DNA of 64,000 nt from Charina bottae (taxonomy: Eukaryota > Chordata > Lepidosauria > Squamata > Charinaidae). A program made the position numbers and the translations under genes. A model generated the notes under the pieces. The model was not told where the DNA came from, did no database searches, and saw only the letters and a program-made list of their open reading frames with translations. The first letter of the stretch is position 1. Each line of letters begins with the position of its first letter. Location: contig JALMGJ010000002.1 of NCBI GenBank assembly GCA_023362775.1, positions 37,597,914 through 37,661,913 of the forward strand. The letters are read 5' to 3'. Below are positions 10,745 to 19,058 of the stretch, in pieces.

Positions 10745-12992
10745 CCATTGTAGAAGCAGAGAACAATAAAAAGCCACAAGTCCTTCAAATGTATCTTATT
10801 TACTTACTTATTTATTTATATTTCGAATTTCGTCACCGCCCATCTTGCTTAAAGAGTAATTCCCTTTCCCCCAGGACGAACCTACCAATAACCTGGACAT
10901 TGAATCCATTGATGCCTTGGGAGATGCCATCAATGACTATAAAGGGGGTGAGTGAAAACCTGTTGGCTCTGAATTCCTTCTAAAGGAGTGTGGTGATACA
11001 TGACCCATCATGCCCATCTCTGCATGCTGTTCTTACCGCTATACTGTCCTTACAACAGAGCTTTCCAAACTGTGTGTTGGGACATGTTAGTGTGTCGGCT
11101 GCAGTGTCTGGGTGTATCGCGGCTGCTGCTGCCTCCAAACCTGCTGTGATTCCGCGCAGGTCCTAGTGCCTGCCTTGTGCCTTGCTGCCTCCAAACCAGC
11201 TGTGATTCCGCGCAGGTCCTAGTGCCTGCCTTGTGCCCTGCTGTAAGAGTGTGTCGCGAAATGATGGCCTGCTGTAAGAGTGTGTCGCGAAATGATGCAT
11301 GTCTAAAAAGTGTGTCACCAACATGAAAAGTTTGGAAAGCTCTGCCTTACAAATTCGATAGGTGGTACCGAAAGCAGAAGGGACCAGGCATTCCTAAAGT
11401 GACGTTGGGTTATTGCTTTTGTCCTGTCTAATCTCTTACATTTGAGGCAAGGTCATTACTGTAAATCAACTTCGCTCTGTCCCGTCACTTGCCAGGATGG
11501 GAGAGACTGAAGATTAAGGGCAATGTCTTTAGATAAGAGTGATCTGTTTCTGGTCAAGTCACCATGAATGCCAGAACTAGTGAACTTGTTCATCAATGAA
11601 TAGATCACAGCTGATTAACTGAATAATTTTTATAAAACACAAGTGAAGCAGCAGCACAAAGCCGCACGGGGCTTTGCTGCACATCGTGAGGGCAGCATCC
11701 CCAAAATAGAGAGGGCTAAGACCCCACTTTTTGAGGTTTTTGGGGGGTTCTTAAGGGGTAGAATGGTTCCTTAAGGCCCTGTAAGGGCTAAGGTAGCTAT
11801 GTTAACCCTTAATTCCCCCAACCCCATAAAGAAAAATGTAAAGACAAGCCAGAATTTTAGGCTTGCTCCTGATGGCCACCGAAGAAGTGTTGGTGGGCTG
11901 TATTTTTTGCCCCCTGGACCTAGGAGATTTGCTACCTTAAGAAGTAACAATGGCTTTTTTAATGATTAGGTACGTTTGGGGGAGCTTATCTGGGGGAAGA
12001 AGAAATCACCAGTTTTCCTGCCTCTGCTTTAGTAACTCATATCGCACTGGCAGGTGTTCAGTTCCAAATGGCACTCTCTGGGCACTTCTTGAAAACAAAG
12101 AGTGCATCCAAGGAAGAATTATTTTTTTTATGGTGGCTTGAGGTCTTGCTGAGAGCCAGTTGGGTGTATTGGTGAAGGCACCAGGCTAGAAACCGGGAGT
12201 TCTAGTCTCACCGTAGACACAAAGCCAGCTGGGTGACCTTGGGCCAGTCCCTCTCTCTCAGCCCCAGGAAGGAGCCAATGGCAAACCACTTTGAAAAACC
12301 TTGCCAAGAAAACCAACGGCGCAGCGCAAAAACCCGAAAGCGGCTTCCGGGTTTTTGCGCGCTGCCACAACAGCGGCACTTCCAGGTTTTCCCACAGCGA
12401 CACCCCAATGGCGGTTGGTGTGTCGCCGCAGGAAAACTTTGGAAAGCCCTGTAGTAGAAGATATCAAACTGAAAGGAGGTACTATTTCTTCACCAACCTG
12501 TGAAATATGCTGCCACAAGATGTGATGTTGGCCATTAGTTTAGGTGGCTCCAACATGGGACTGAGCCAGTCTGGTGTAGTGGTTAAGGCATCAGGCTAGA
12601 AACCGGGAGACCGTGAGTTCTAGTCCCGCCAAGGCACAAAGCCTGCTGGGTGACTTTGGGCCAGTCCCCCTCTCTCAGCCCTAAGAAGGAAGAGGCAAGG
12701 GCAAACCACTTCTGAAAACCTTGCCAAGAAAACTGCAGGGACTTGTCCAGGCAGTCTCCGAGAATCAGACACGATTGAACAGATTTTTTTAAAGGAAGTC
12801 TTGCTAACTGTTCTGTCTTTTCCAGCTGTGATCATTGTCAGCCATGATGCTCGGCTTATCACAGAGACCAACTGCCATCTGTGGGTGGTGGAGGACCAGA
12901 CAATCAACCAGATTGATGGCGACTTTGAAGACTACAAACGTGAAGTGCTAGAAGCCTTGGGTGAAGTCCTTGTCAATCGACCCAAGGAATGA
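1533..12992 (+). CDS. ABCF1: ABCF1, C-terminal part (ten coding exons, 5' part outside window)
   Basis: ABC-F family ATPase (ABC50), a cytosolic protein without membrane domains that in mammals binds eIF2 and ribosomes in translation initiation. Joined exons: 1533-1657, 3011-3123, 4467-4638, 5774-5848, 6874-6944, 7182-7214, 7853-8021, 8452-8516, 10875-10947, 12826-12992. They total 1063 nt, entering on the last base of a codon, so 353 residues plus TGA at 12990-12992. The end of cassette 1 is seen (H-loop [11 protein letters not shown]), then a charged linker, then all of cassette 2: Walker [10 protein letters not shown], signature LSGGQKAR, Walker [12 protein letters not shown] and H-loop VSHDAR. 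Every junction has GT/AG borders and compatible phase. The frame is intact and very close to human ABCF1 from about residue 493 on. Upstream exons lie left of the window. A complete Tc1 transposon sits in the intron that splits Walker B. Confidence 0.97.
1868..1925 (+). mobile_element. Bov-B LINE 3'-end fragment
   Basis: Contains gaagtcacgaagagtcgg then gcgactgaacaaa, matching the remembered Bov-B 3' terminus, which is abundant in squamates. Confidence 0.6.
2543..2721. mobile_element. MITE family A, truncated copy
   Basis: Begins CAGGTAGTCCTTGATTTACG and keeps the first half of the family, with repeated 'ttaagtgaatcgcc' motifs. It stops at about 2721 without the second terminal repeat. It lies just upstream of the ABCF1 exon at 3011. 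Confidence 0.6.
3011..3123 (+). CDS. ABCF1: ABCF1 exon: inter-cassette linker, first part
   Basis: Acceptor ccctgacag and donor gtaagt. It encodes [20 protein letters not shown] and following residues up to STKQA, the lysine-rich helical linker between the two ATPase domains of ABC-F proteins. Confidence 0.95.
3298..3530. mobile_element. MITE family A, compact complete copy (233 bp)
   Basis: CAGGTAGTCCTCATTTAGCG at the left and GGACCACCTG at the right, with TA on both sides. This is the cleanest short copy and serves as a reference for copies interrupted elsewhere, for example at 62786-63362. Confidence 0.75.
3690..4130. repeat. Penelope-like terminal region with two hairpins
   Basis: The first hairpin (about 3700-3765) pairs GTCTGTGGCTTGAATCATGTCA with its complement. 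The second has about 95-bp arms at 3833-3926 and 3938-4034 around ggagtccttggtgctctctg and gcagacgtttcattgcccg. The same blocks recur at 49436-49903 beside a GIY-YIG relic and at 59662-59742, so I assign them to a Penelope-like element. The family assignment is inference. Confidence 0.5.
4467..4638 (+). CDS. ABCF1: ABCF1 exon: linker to start of cassette 2
   Basis: Acceptor ggcccag and donor gtacgg. It encodes [19 protein letters not shown], then an acidic stretch, then [20 protein letters not shown] and ILGLHG, where the second cassette begins. It ends in phase 1. Confidence 0.95.
5110..5186 (+). repeat. Short L2-like 3' tail
   Basis: Reads ccgcccagagtccccttgtg, then gggagttgggcgatgataag, then taaataaataaaataaaata. 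It corresponds to the terminal 60 or so bp of the local L2-like LINEs, with an A-rich repeated tail. Confidence 0.6.
5774..5848 (+). CDS. ABCF1: ABCF1 exon: A-loop region of cassette 2
   Basis: Acceptor ctcttttag and donor gtaagt. It encodes [20 protein letters not shown] and MESR. The Tyr in FSYEG is in the position of the aromatic A-loop residue that stacks on the ATP adenine. Confidence 0.94.
5876..6625 (-). mobile_element. L2/CR1-like LINE fragment (reverse-transcriptase C-terminal region)
   Basis: The minus strand encodes [24 protein letters not shown] sequence (seen as [20 protein letters not shown]), [20 protein letters not shown] and [14 protein letters not shown], the region downstream of the RT domain in L2/CR1 LINEs. 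The 3' end at about 5880 has the caccacccgtctcactcaga tail. It is 5'-truncated and lies in an ABCF1 intron. Confidence 0.8.
6874..6944 (+). CDS. ABCF1: ABCF1 exon: Walker A of cassette 2
   Basis: Acceptor tgcctctcag and donor gtaagt. It encodes [20 protein letters not shown] plus KLTP, with the Walker A P-loop GPNGVGKST that binds ATP phosphates. Confidence 0.96.
7182..7214 (+). CDS. ABCF1: ABCF1 33-nt micro-exon
   Basis: An 11-codon exon ([11 protein letters not shown]) with acceptor tctttccag and donor gtaagt. It matches human [11 protein letters not shown] at the same place. It is too short to stand out as an ORF, but phase and sequence support it. Confidence 0.94.
7853..8021 (+). CDS. 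ABCF1: ABCF1 exon: Q-loop to signature motif
   Basis: Acceptor ctcctggtag and donor gtacgg. It encodes [20 protein letters not shown] and continues to [12 protein letters not shown]. It includes the Q-loop glutamine region and the first residues of the ABC signature, which the next intron interrupts. Confidence 0.96.
8452..8516 (+). CDS. ABCF1: ABCF1 exon: signature motif and start of Walker B
   Basis: Acceptor cattaccag and donor gtgagt. It encodes [20 protein letters not shown] plus L, completing the LSGGQ signature and starting Walker B. The following 2.36-kb intron carries the Tc1 element. Confidence 0.95.
8649..8700. repeat. Copy 1 of a locally triplicated 51-bp unit
   Basis: Starts gtcccattgtagaagcagag and ends agtcctttaaatgtt. 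Further copies are at 8863-8914 and 10742-10792, each followed by a microsatellite or A/T-rich repeat. Confidence 0.85.
8703..8855. repeat. Pyrimidine microsatellite (CTTT)n(CT)n(CCTT)n(TTTA)n
   Basis: Successive runs of CTTT, CT, CCTT and TTTA. Long ORFs here ([16 protein letters not shown]) are translated simple repeats. Confidence 0.9.
8863..8914. repeat. Copy 2 of the triplicated 51-bp unit
   Basis: Nearly identical to 8649-8700, and followed directly by a second (CTTT)n run. Confidence 0.85.
8915..9037. repeat. (CTTT)n(CCTT)n microsatellite
   Basis: About 18 CTTT units then about 11 CCTT units, followed by a short (TA)n run into which the Tc1 element inserted. Confidence 0.9.
9049..9247 (+). 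repeat. Tc1 left terminal inverted repeat
   Basis: 199 bp, matching the reverse complement of 10453-10651 except at 9201 (A here, G in the complement). The length suits the long-TIR (IR/DR) class of vertebrate Tc1 elements. Confidence 0.93.
9264..10286 (-). CDS. Tc1 transposase, 340 aa, intact DD34E
   Basis: Cut-and-paste DNA transposase. An N-terminal paired-like DNA-binding region of two helix-turn-helix units (residues about 1-110: [50 protein letters not shown]) is followed by the DDE catalytic domain. The triad is Asp in VIWSDETK, Asp in [10 protein letters not shown] and Glu in [11 protein letters not shown], with 34 residues between the last two. The glycine-rich [15 protein letters not shown] stretch typical of Tc1 is present. 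The length equals the usual 340 aa, with no stop or frameshift. ATG at 10286-10284 is the natural start (MVKTKELS). By memory it is most like transposases common in teleost fish. Whether it is expressed or active is unknown. Confidence 0.96.
   Translation of the reverse strand: MVKTKELSKDTRNKIVDLHQAGKTESAIGKQLGVKKSTVGAIIRKWKTYKTTDNLPRSGAPCKISPRGVKMITRTVSKNPRTTRGDLVNDLQRAGTNVTKATISNTLRRQGLRSCSARRVPLLKPVHVRARLKFAREHLDDPEEDCENVIWSDETKVELFGRNTTHRVWRGESAELHPKNTIPTVKHGGGNIMLWGCFSAKGPGRLFRVQERMNGAMYREILSANLLPSARALKMKRGWVFQHDNDPKHTARATKEWLRKKHFKVLEWPSQSPDLNPIENLWRELKVCVAQRQPQNITALEEICMEEWANIPATVCANLVKTYRKRLTPVIANKGYITKY
10453..10651 (-). repeat. Tc1 right terminal inverted repeat
   Basis: 199 bp, the partner of 9049-9247, ending CCCCACTG before the TA target duplication. 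Confidence 0.93.
10652..10740. repeat. (GTAT)(GT)n(TA)n microsatellite
   Basis: GT and TA runs immediately beyond the Tc1 right end. With the TA run left of the element, this suggests insertion into a pre-existing TA-rich simple repeat. Confidence 0.9.
10742..10792. repeat. Copy 3 of the triplicated 51-bp unit
   Basis: Same unit as 8649-8700 with a few changes (ccacaagtccttcaaatgta). It is separated from copy 2 mainly by the Tc1 insertion. Confidence 0.8.
10795..10860 (-). repeat. L2-like 3' tail fragment
   Basis: The sequence tttatttatatttcgaattt then cgtcaccgcccatcttgctt is the reverse complement of the local L2 terminal motif. It ends just before the ABCF1 exon acceptor at 10874. Confidence 0.55.
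10875..10947 (+). CDS. ABCF1: ABCF1 exon: catalytic Walker B DEPTNNLD
   Basis: Acceptor tttcccccag and donor gtgagt. It encodes [20 protein letters not shown] and DYKG. The Asp-Glu pair is the catalytic Walker B acid and NNLD is the D-loop. Confidence 0.95.
11056..11344 (+). mobile_element. hAT-type MITE, family C, with perfect 8-bp TSD
   Basis: Begins CAGAGCTTTCCAAACTGTG and ends AGTTTGGAAAGCTCTG. CCTTACAA flanks it at 11048-11055 and 11345-11352. The interior holds two near-identical units of about 58 bp around gattccgcgcaggtcctagt and a duplicated ctgtaagagtgtgtcgcgaa block. Non-coding. Terminal motif plus 8-bp duplication indicate hAT mobilisation. Confidence 0.88.
12151..12316 (+). mobile_element. 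tRNA-derived Sauria-type SINE, truncated
   Basis: Begins gagagccagttgggtgtatt with the tRNA-like promoter region, followed by gggtgaccttgggccagtcc and the caaaccactttgaaaaacct body. The right side is replaced at about 12317 by a hAT-MITE fragment. Confidence 0.75.
12317..12453 (-). mobile_element. hAT-type MITE family D, fragment
   Basis: Contains ggcttccgggtttttgcgcg and ends aaaactttggaaagccctg, the reverse complement of family D's CAGGGCTTTCCAAAG terminus. Only one terminus is present, so it was truncated or rearranged with the SINE. Confidence 0.65.
12563..12785 (+). mobile_element. tRNA-derived Sauria-type SINE with Bov-B-like tail
   Basis: The head gagccagtctggtgtagtgg with ttaaggcatcaggctagaaa is tRNA-like. 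The body has gggtgactttgggccagtcc. The tail gagaatcagacacgattgaa resembles the Bov-B 3' end, in keeping with known mobilisation of these SINEs by Bov-B. It ends about 40 bp before the last ABCF1 exon. Confidence 0.8.
12826..12992 (+). CDS. ABCF1: ABCF1 terminal coding exon
   Basis: Acceptor gtcttttccag. It encodes [20 protein letters not shown] and ends [13 protein letters not shown] before TGA, with the cassette-2 H-loop histidine. The C-terminus aligns with the human end without gaps. Confidence 0.96.
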
Positions 12993-13145
12993 GGCTGTAA
13001 GAGGTGGAGTCTCCAGAACACACACAGCCTCTTTCCATTTTTCTACTGGAAGCTCCGCCCTCTCAAGAAGCAGGGCTTTATTTATGTGACACGGAGGGAC
13101 AGATCTGAACTTGTGCAAGAAATTAAAAACTGTTCGTTCTTTAAC
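12993..13145 (+). other. ABCF1: ABCF1 3' UTR with ATTAAA poly(A) signal
   Basis: The sequence after the stop is unique and short. ATTAAA at 13122-13127 is the first plausible cleavage signal. A canonical AATAAA at 13505-13510 is a downstream alternative. The cleavage site is inferred. Confidence 0.55.
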
Positions 13146-13621
13146 TTTTCCCCTTCCTCTCCCACCAGCAGGGAAGTGAACTTATTCAAAGGGTTGATGA
13201 AGGGTGTGGTTGGGTAGGTGTCTCATAATGACTTCTTTTTCCCCGAGCAGACACTTTGGAAGACCACTCTCATTTTACAAATCTCCTCTCTCCTCTCCTT
13301 CCACTATTTTTGGGAATAGTTGGAACACAGACATGTAAACTTATTAAATTAAAATGTGACGGTCACTCTTGTGGATGTTGTTCCTTGATTTCTTACGTTT
13401 TGGACAATAGGTGCCAAGAAAAACCAGTTGCTTACCTGTAACAGTGGCTCTTCAAGTTGCCCTTTTGCAGTGTGTATTGTTTTCAGTCGTTGGAGGACAC
13501 CCACAATAAATCTGTGGCGACAGCAAGCAGAGCTCACTGTATCAGTACCCTACCTCAAGGGATGGCTTTCCCTACAGTTGGGAGAAACTGTGAGGGGACA
13601 GTGGAAATGTATTGTCTATGG

Positions 13622-13992
13622 CAGGGCTTTCCAAACTTTTCCCGTTGGCGACACACCAACGGCGGCGCGCAAAAACCCGGAAGCGCAGCGGTGGCGCGCG
13701 AATACCCGGAAGCGCAGCGGTGGCGCCCGGAAGCACGGTGGCGCGCAAAAACCCGGAAGCGCCGCCACGCTTCCAGGTTTTTGCGCGCCGCACTGTGGCA
13801 CTTTCGGGTTTTCGCATGCCGCAGCAGCAGCAATGTCCTAGTGTGCCGCGAGGAAACCCGGAAGCACTGATGGCCCGCTGCCGCCGCTGTGCATGGCAGC
13901 ACACCATCAGCGCTTCTGGGTTTTCACACGACACACCTGGGCCCCGCAGGTGACACATTAATGTGTCGCGACACACAGTTTGGAAAGCTATG
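13622..13992. mobile_element. hAT-type MITE, family D, 371 bp with 8-bp TSD
   Basis: CAGGGCTTTCCAAACTTTTC at the left and CAGTTTGGAAAGCTATG at the right. GTCTATGG occurs at 13614-13621 and 13993-14000. The interior is CG-rich with repeated gcgcaaaaacccggaagcgc palindromic units, which create spurious ORFs on both strands. Confidence 0.88.
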
Positions 13993-14141
13993 GTCTATGG
14001 AGACTGGATTGTCCACTTCTGGAGCTTTCTAAGATAGGACAGCCACCTCTCGAGGATCGTTTAATATACTTTCCTGTGCATTGCAGAAAGTTGGATTAAA
14101 TTATCCTTGTGGTCTCTTCCAGCTCCAAGATTCTTTGGTTC

Positions 14142-14225
14142 TATTTTATTTTATTTTATTTTATTTTAATTTATTTATTATTCAAATTTATCACCGCCCA
14201 CCTCCCCCAACGGGGGACTCTACGA
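14142..14225 (-). repeat. L2-like 3' tail fragment
   Basis: (ATTTT)n then attcaaatttatcaccgccc and acctcccccaacgggggact, the reverse complement of the L2 terminal motif. Confidence 0.65.
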
Positions 14226-14671
14226 GACCACTATTTGGAAGCAAGACCAAGTGGGGAACAAAATGGTCAAAGGGGTCTTTCAGACTGCCTTCTGGGTCTG
14301 TTTTACAACTCTCTTTTTTTTTAATAAGAATTTTTATTAAGTTTAAAACAAAGATAAAAACTACAAAAAAGAGAAAAAAGTGAAAAAACAGAAAATGAAA
14401 AAAGATTTTTGGAGAGATTACAAGATGACTTCCAACTTTCAGCAAGAATATTCAGCAATTTCCATAATCCCTTACTCTAACCCAAATCACATTATTTCTA
14501 TAAATCATTCCATAAACACATAATAAAAATCACTTAAAACAATTGCTCTTTCCCCTTATATATAAAGAGAAATAAACAAATATATAAACCTCTAAATCAA
14601 CTTCCACCCCCCAAGGAACCTGTTTATTACATATTTCCTTCCTATCACTATTCTATATATTTCTGGCCACT

Positions 14672-15034
14672 ATAATAAAAATCAAATTATAAAAGCGTTT
14701 AAATTATCGACTTTTATACTTAATAATACTATAGCAATCTTAGCCCTATTGAACCTAAAACAAAATGCTTATACCTTATAAATCTTTTAAAAAATCAAGT
14801 AAACTTTTAACCATTAAAGAAAAATAAAATCATACAAGCCTTAATGTCAATCCAAGATAATAAAATCAAATTATAAAAACATTTAAATTATCTACTTTTA
14901 TACTTAATAATACTATAGCAGTCTTAACCCTATTAAACCTAAAACCAAACACTTATTCTTATACCTTATAAATCTTCAAAAAATAAACCATTAAAGAAAA
15001 ATGAAATCGTACAAGCCTTAATGTCAATCCAAAT
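14672..15034. repeat. Two tandem copies of an AT-rich unit of about 180-185 bp
   Basis: Both 14672-14856 and 14857-15034 contain ataataaaatcaaattataa-like starts, acttttatacttaataatac and acaagccttaatgtcaatcc. The copies differ by scattered substitutions. The array lies inside the L1-like insertion. Confidence 0.8.
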
Positions 15035-15654
15035 GCATATTCTTAATTTCTTATCCTACATCAAAATATGCCAGAGTATTTACTTGTCTCCATCTTGCGC
15101 CTAAGGCATTTTTCATAATAAAATTAAAGTTAGACAATCCAACTGCCCCCCTGAAAAGAAAATCAAATTCCTCGGTAGAAATCTTCCCATACAACATAGC
15201 TTCCTTCTTGTAACAATCCTTCAGGAAAACAACTTGGACAGTATGTCTATGAAGGTTCTCAGTCATCCAGGTGGAACAGTCTGATACTTGGACAGTATCT
15301 TGCAAGTTAAAGTTTAACTCCTTCTTCACCAAAGTATGTTTGTCACCTGGCATTTCTTGAGGGAGATTATTCTCCCTGTCAGGAAAAAAATCCCTCTCTT
15401 GATAAACTTCTTCGTCCCTTCACAGAACATCTTCAGCCAGTTGACACATTTTAGCACTGATATTTTCTACAATATCCCGAATATCTTGCCTAATGGCTTG
15501 GTGAGAGTCATAAAAAATCTCTTTGAAATCCCAGCGGAGCCCAGAGCACAGCTCTGCAAAGATTTCTTTAAGGTCATCCATCTCGGTAGATTATGGCGCC
15601 CTCTGGAGACTTAACTGAAGCAGATCGGAGCTAATGAGTTAATACAAGGCTTGC

Positions 15655-16143
15655 AAAGTTTATTTATTTATTTATTTATCATATTTATACCCCGCCTATC
15701 CCCTCCCTATCGGAGGACTCTAGGCAGCTTACAGCATTTGATTTCATATATTATACAATGTTACTTACCGCGCGCTAAGGGGGTAGGGGAACCGGCTCTT
15801 CTTCCGTAGGCATTGGACTACATGTCCCAGGATACCTCGCTTCCGAGTCGGCTGCTGACATCCTGGATGTTGTCGATCGGGATCCGTCGTCCTCCGCCGC
15901 CATTCACGGGATTCACGAGGTCTTTTCTTCGTTCCGAGGGCAACCCCCGACAGGATGCCAGCAAATTGACCCACTTTAAGGTGGTACCCATTTATCTACT
16001 CACTTTAGCTTTCGAACTGTTGGGTTGACAGAAGCTGGGGCAAGTGACGAGAGCTCACTTCGCCACGCGGGGATTCGAACTGCCGACCATTAGATTGGCA
16101 GTCTTTACAACTCAGCGGTTTAACCCGCTGAGCTACCGCGCCC
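15655..16143 (-). mobile_element. tRNA-derived SINE with L2-like tail
   Basis: Read on the minus strand it starts ggggcgcggtagctcagcgg (A-box region) and has gcagttcgaatccccgcg (B box), then a body with cgaaagctaaagtgagtaga. It ends in a tail ggggataggcggggtataaa followed by (TAAA)n. This is a retroposon, not a tRNA gene: the acceptor stem does not close and the body continues for hundreds of bases. Confidence 0.8.
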
Positions 16144-16162
16144 CAAAGTTATTAAATGAAAT

Positions 16163-16211
<49 letters not shown>

Positions 16212-16325
16212 CATACATACATACATATATACATATATACATATATATACACGCTAATATATATATATACACGCTAATATATATATATATACGCTAATAT
16301 ATATACACACTATATATATACACAC
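16163..16325. repeat. (TA)n and (CATA)n with short 'acgctaatatatat' repeats
   Basis: Long TA run, then CATA units, then three or four copies of a 'acgctaa(ta)n' unit. Confidence 0.9.
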
Positions 16326-17250
16326 TAACCAGCAACTACAAAAAGTGAACAGAAAAATGGAAAATCAAAACAGCAACGTGTAGGAAAAAGTTAAGTCCTT
16401 CAAGTTAAATACAAAAATAGTAACAGGGAGATGATTAATTATTCTCAGTCCACCTTAAAATTGAACAGGAAATAAGCCAAAGACTAAACAAAAGGTTTTT
16501 TAAAGTTAATCCAGAAATAATGATGAGCACCAAGAGAATCAGCTTTTTCTTGTTGTAGAAAGCCTCTCTTAAGGTAAGAAAACTTAAAAATATAAATTGG
16601 GTGGTTTAGAAGTAGGGGGGCTCGACCTAATGTCCATTAAGGCTACAAACGCGGGCTGGACATGGTGGCTTCCCAGCCTCCCGTCGTCTCTTACCAGGTC
16701 TTCGCTGTTGTGATTTTTAGGCTGCAAGGCGACGTTTTGGAGGACGAAATGGGATGATTCCGAGCTTTTTCTTTGTTCATGAAAAAGCTCTGGGCTTCAG
16801 GTAAAAGCCTGAGCCCAAAAAAAACAACACATCAGTTCTGTCCACACGGAGCTCGTGGACAAGGCTGTTCAGTCGGCCGTGATCCCCACCGGAAGTCCTG
16901 TTTTACAACTCTCATTGCTCCTCCTCATTGGCTCTGCTGCCTTGGGTTGATAAGCATTGGAGTTCAGATGTCTGAAGGGAGCCTCGGTGAACCATGCTGG
17001 ATGGATGGGAAGTAAAGGTGTAGTGGGCTACTATATCCCATAATTGAACTAGGAACTTAAGTGGATTTTGCCTCGTCTCAAGCTACAAACCCATCGGGTA
17101 GCAGAAAAAAGTTTCTGCCTACTTGGGACTCTGTGCTTGTAGAAGGTTAGACACCTGTGCACTCCCATTCTACATCGACGCTCATCTGCTGATTTTAATT
17201 TCAGTTTCATCCTCCCTCTGAAGTTCAGCATTTATGTCACATCTCTTCAA

Positions 17251-17310
17251 TCCTTCCATCCATCCATCCATCCATCCATCCATCCATCCATCCATCCATC
17301 CATCCATCCA
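17251..17310. repeat. (CATC)n microsatellite
   Basis: About 14 CATC units ending at tggatacc. Confidence 0.9.
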
Positions 17311-17707
17311 TGGATACCTCAATATGGTTAAGGCAATAAGGCAGAAGTGCTTCCTAGGAATGTCTTTTTCACTTGCAATTTGATTTTATCTTAAAAACAA
17401 AACTATTACAAGCCCCAGAGAAATGCAAACAGTTCCAAACTAGGTATTCGGAAAGAGTTGATTAAGTCTGTCTTAAAAAGTTTCCTGTACAAAACACCTG
17501 CAGTGATCCACATAGCAGGGAGCTTAGTAAGCCAAATGTGTTTTCCAGAAAGAAGGTAGGTTTCAAAAAATAATATTTTTGATGACAGAAAGTCTTTTTC
17601 CAAGTGGTAGCCCATAGGCAAAAATCAGTATTCTATTAGCTCTTTAGAATTTAAATCAGAATCTATCCAGATGACCTGCCAGCCCCAGTGATGTGGAGAA
17701 AATACAT

Positions 17708-19058
17708 TTATACTATTTATTTATTTATTTATTTATATTTATTTATTTATTTATTTATTTATTTAGATTTATCACCGCCCATCTCCACCATGGTAGACTC
17801 TGGGCGGTTTACAATCACATTATAAAAAGTTAAAAACCTATACATCTAAAATCTACTATAAAAAATTTAAAAAAAAATCCAAGAGATGGTGTGTTCTTAA
17901 AAGGAGGATATTACTAAGCTAACCACCCCCAGGAGGAACTATTATTTCCTTCGTTCCAGGCAAGGTGGCAGAACCAGGTCTTTAACGACTTCCTGAAGGC
18001 CAGGAGCGAGGGTGCCCGTCTCGCCTGAGGGGGCAAGATATTCCACAGGGCGGGTGCTATCGCAGAGAAGGCACGCCTCCTGGACCCCGCTAGATGGAAT
18101 TCTTTTAGTGATGGGATCCGAAGCATGCCCTCCCTGCATGATCGGGTGGGGCGGGTAGATGTAATCGGGATGAGACGGTCCCTCAGGTACCCTGGTCCCA
18201 TGCCATGTAGGGTTTTAAAGGTGATAACCAACACCTTGAATTGGATCCGGAAGCAAACTGGTACCCAATGCAGCTCATGGAGTAGCGGTGTTACATGTGC
18301 TGATCTTATAGCACCCAGAACTACCCGTGCAGCCGCATTCTGGACCAGCTGAAGCTTCCGGATACTCTTCAAGGGTAGCCCCATGTAGAGCATGTTGTAG
18401 TAATCGATATGGGAGATTACAAGGGCATGAGTGACTGTTTGGAGGGCCTCCTGATCCAGGAAGGGGAGCAACTGGCGCACAACCCAAAGCTGTGCAAAGG
18501 CCCTCCTGGCCACGACTGCCACCTGCTCCTTGAGCAGGAGTCGTGAGTCCAGGAGGACCACCAAGTTTCGCACTGAATCTGAACGGGGCAGTGCCACCCC
18601 ATCCAGAGTTAAAGATGACAACTTCCTGGAAATTGAGAGGCCATCAATCCACAGCCACTCCGTCTTACCAGGGTTCAGCTGAAGCCTGTTGTGCCCCATC
18701 CAGGCCCCTACAGCCTCCAGACACTGAGAAAGGGTGTTGACTGCAGCACTTACTTCACCCGGGACGGAGATGTACAACTGGGTATCATCAGCGTACTGAT
18801 GATAGCTCATCCCGTGGTGACGGATGATCTTGCCCAGTGGCTGCATGTAGATGCTAAATAGGACAGAAGAGAGAACCGAACCCTGCGGCACCCCACACAA
18901 GGGGGGTCGAGGGTCAGATCACTCCTCTCCTATTACCACCGATTGGGAACGGTCCCGGAGGAAGGAGGCAAACCAGCGTAAAACAACGCCACCCACCCCC
19001 AACTCCCTGAGCCGTCCCAAAAGGATACCGTGGTCGACGGTATCGAAAGCCGCTGAGT
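17708..19058 (-). mobile_element. L2/CR1-like LINE, 5'-truncated, reverse-transcriptase relic
   Basis: The minus strand reads [19 protein letters not shown], then after one in-frame TGA (18921-18919) continues [37 protein letters not shown] and the C-terminal [20 protein letters not shown] and THPTRS-like blocks. YADD is the RT catalytic motif and PQGS the preceding RT motif. It ends at the left in tttatcaccgcccatctcca plus (TTTA)n. One premature stop and loss of the endonuclease make it inactive. It lies between the ABCF1 and PPP1R10 3' ends. Confidence 0.88.

Larger units (their letters stand above)
14314..16897 (-). mobile_element. L1-like retrotransposed insertion with 16-bp TSD
   Basis: The 16-mer CTGTTTTACAACTCTC occurs at 14298-14313 and again at 16898-16913. 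The insert begins with a T run, so it is a minus-strand element with a poly(A) end at the left. The minus strand near 15585 reads MDDLKEIFAELCSGLRWDFK then EIFYDSHQAIRQDIRDIVEN, resembling the coiled-coil start of a LINE-1 ORF1, broken by stops. The right end (16600-16897) is GC-richer and could be 5' UTR. No RT region is recognisable, so the element is defective or non-autonomous. A SINE and (TA)n repeats are nested in it. Confidence 0.65.

Noticed and set aside
13428..13976. Several ORFs over 100 codons on both strands
   Set aside because: They translate the palindromic CG-rich gcgcaaaaacccggaagcgc units of a hAT MITE; similar frames appear in every copy of the family and match no protein.
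16070..16143. tRNA gene candidate (A and B boxes on the minus strand)
   Set aside because: The sequence continues into a SINE body and L2-like tail and the cloverleaf ends do not pair properly; it is a SINE head.
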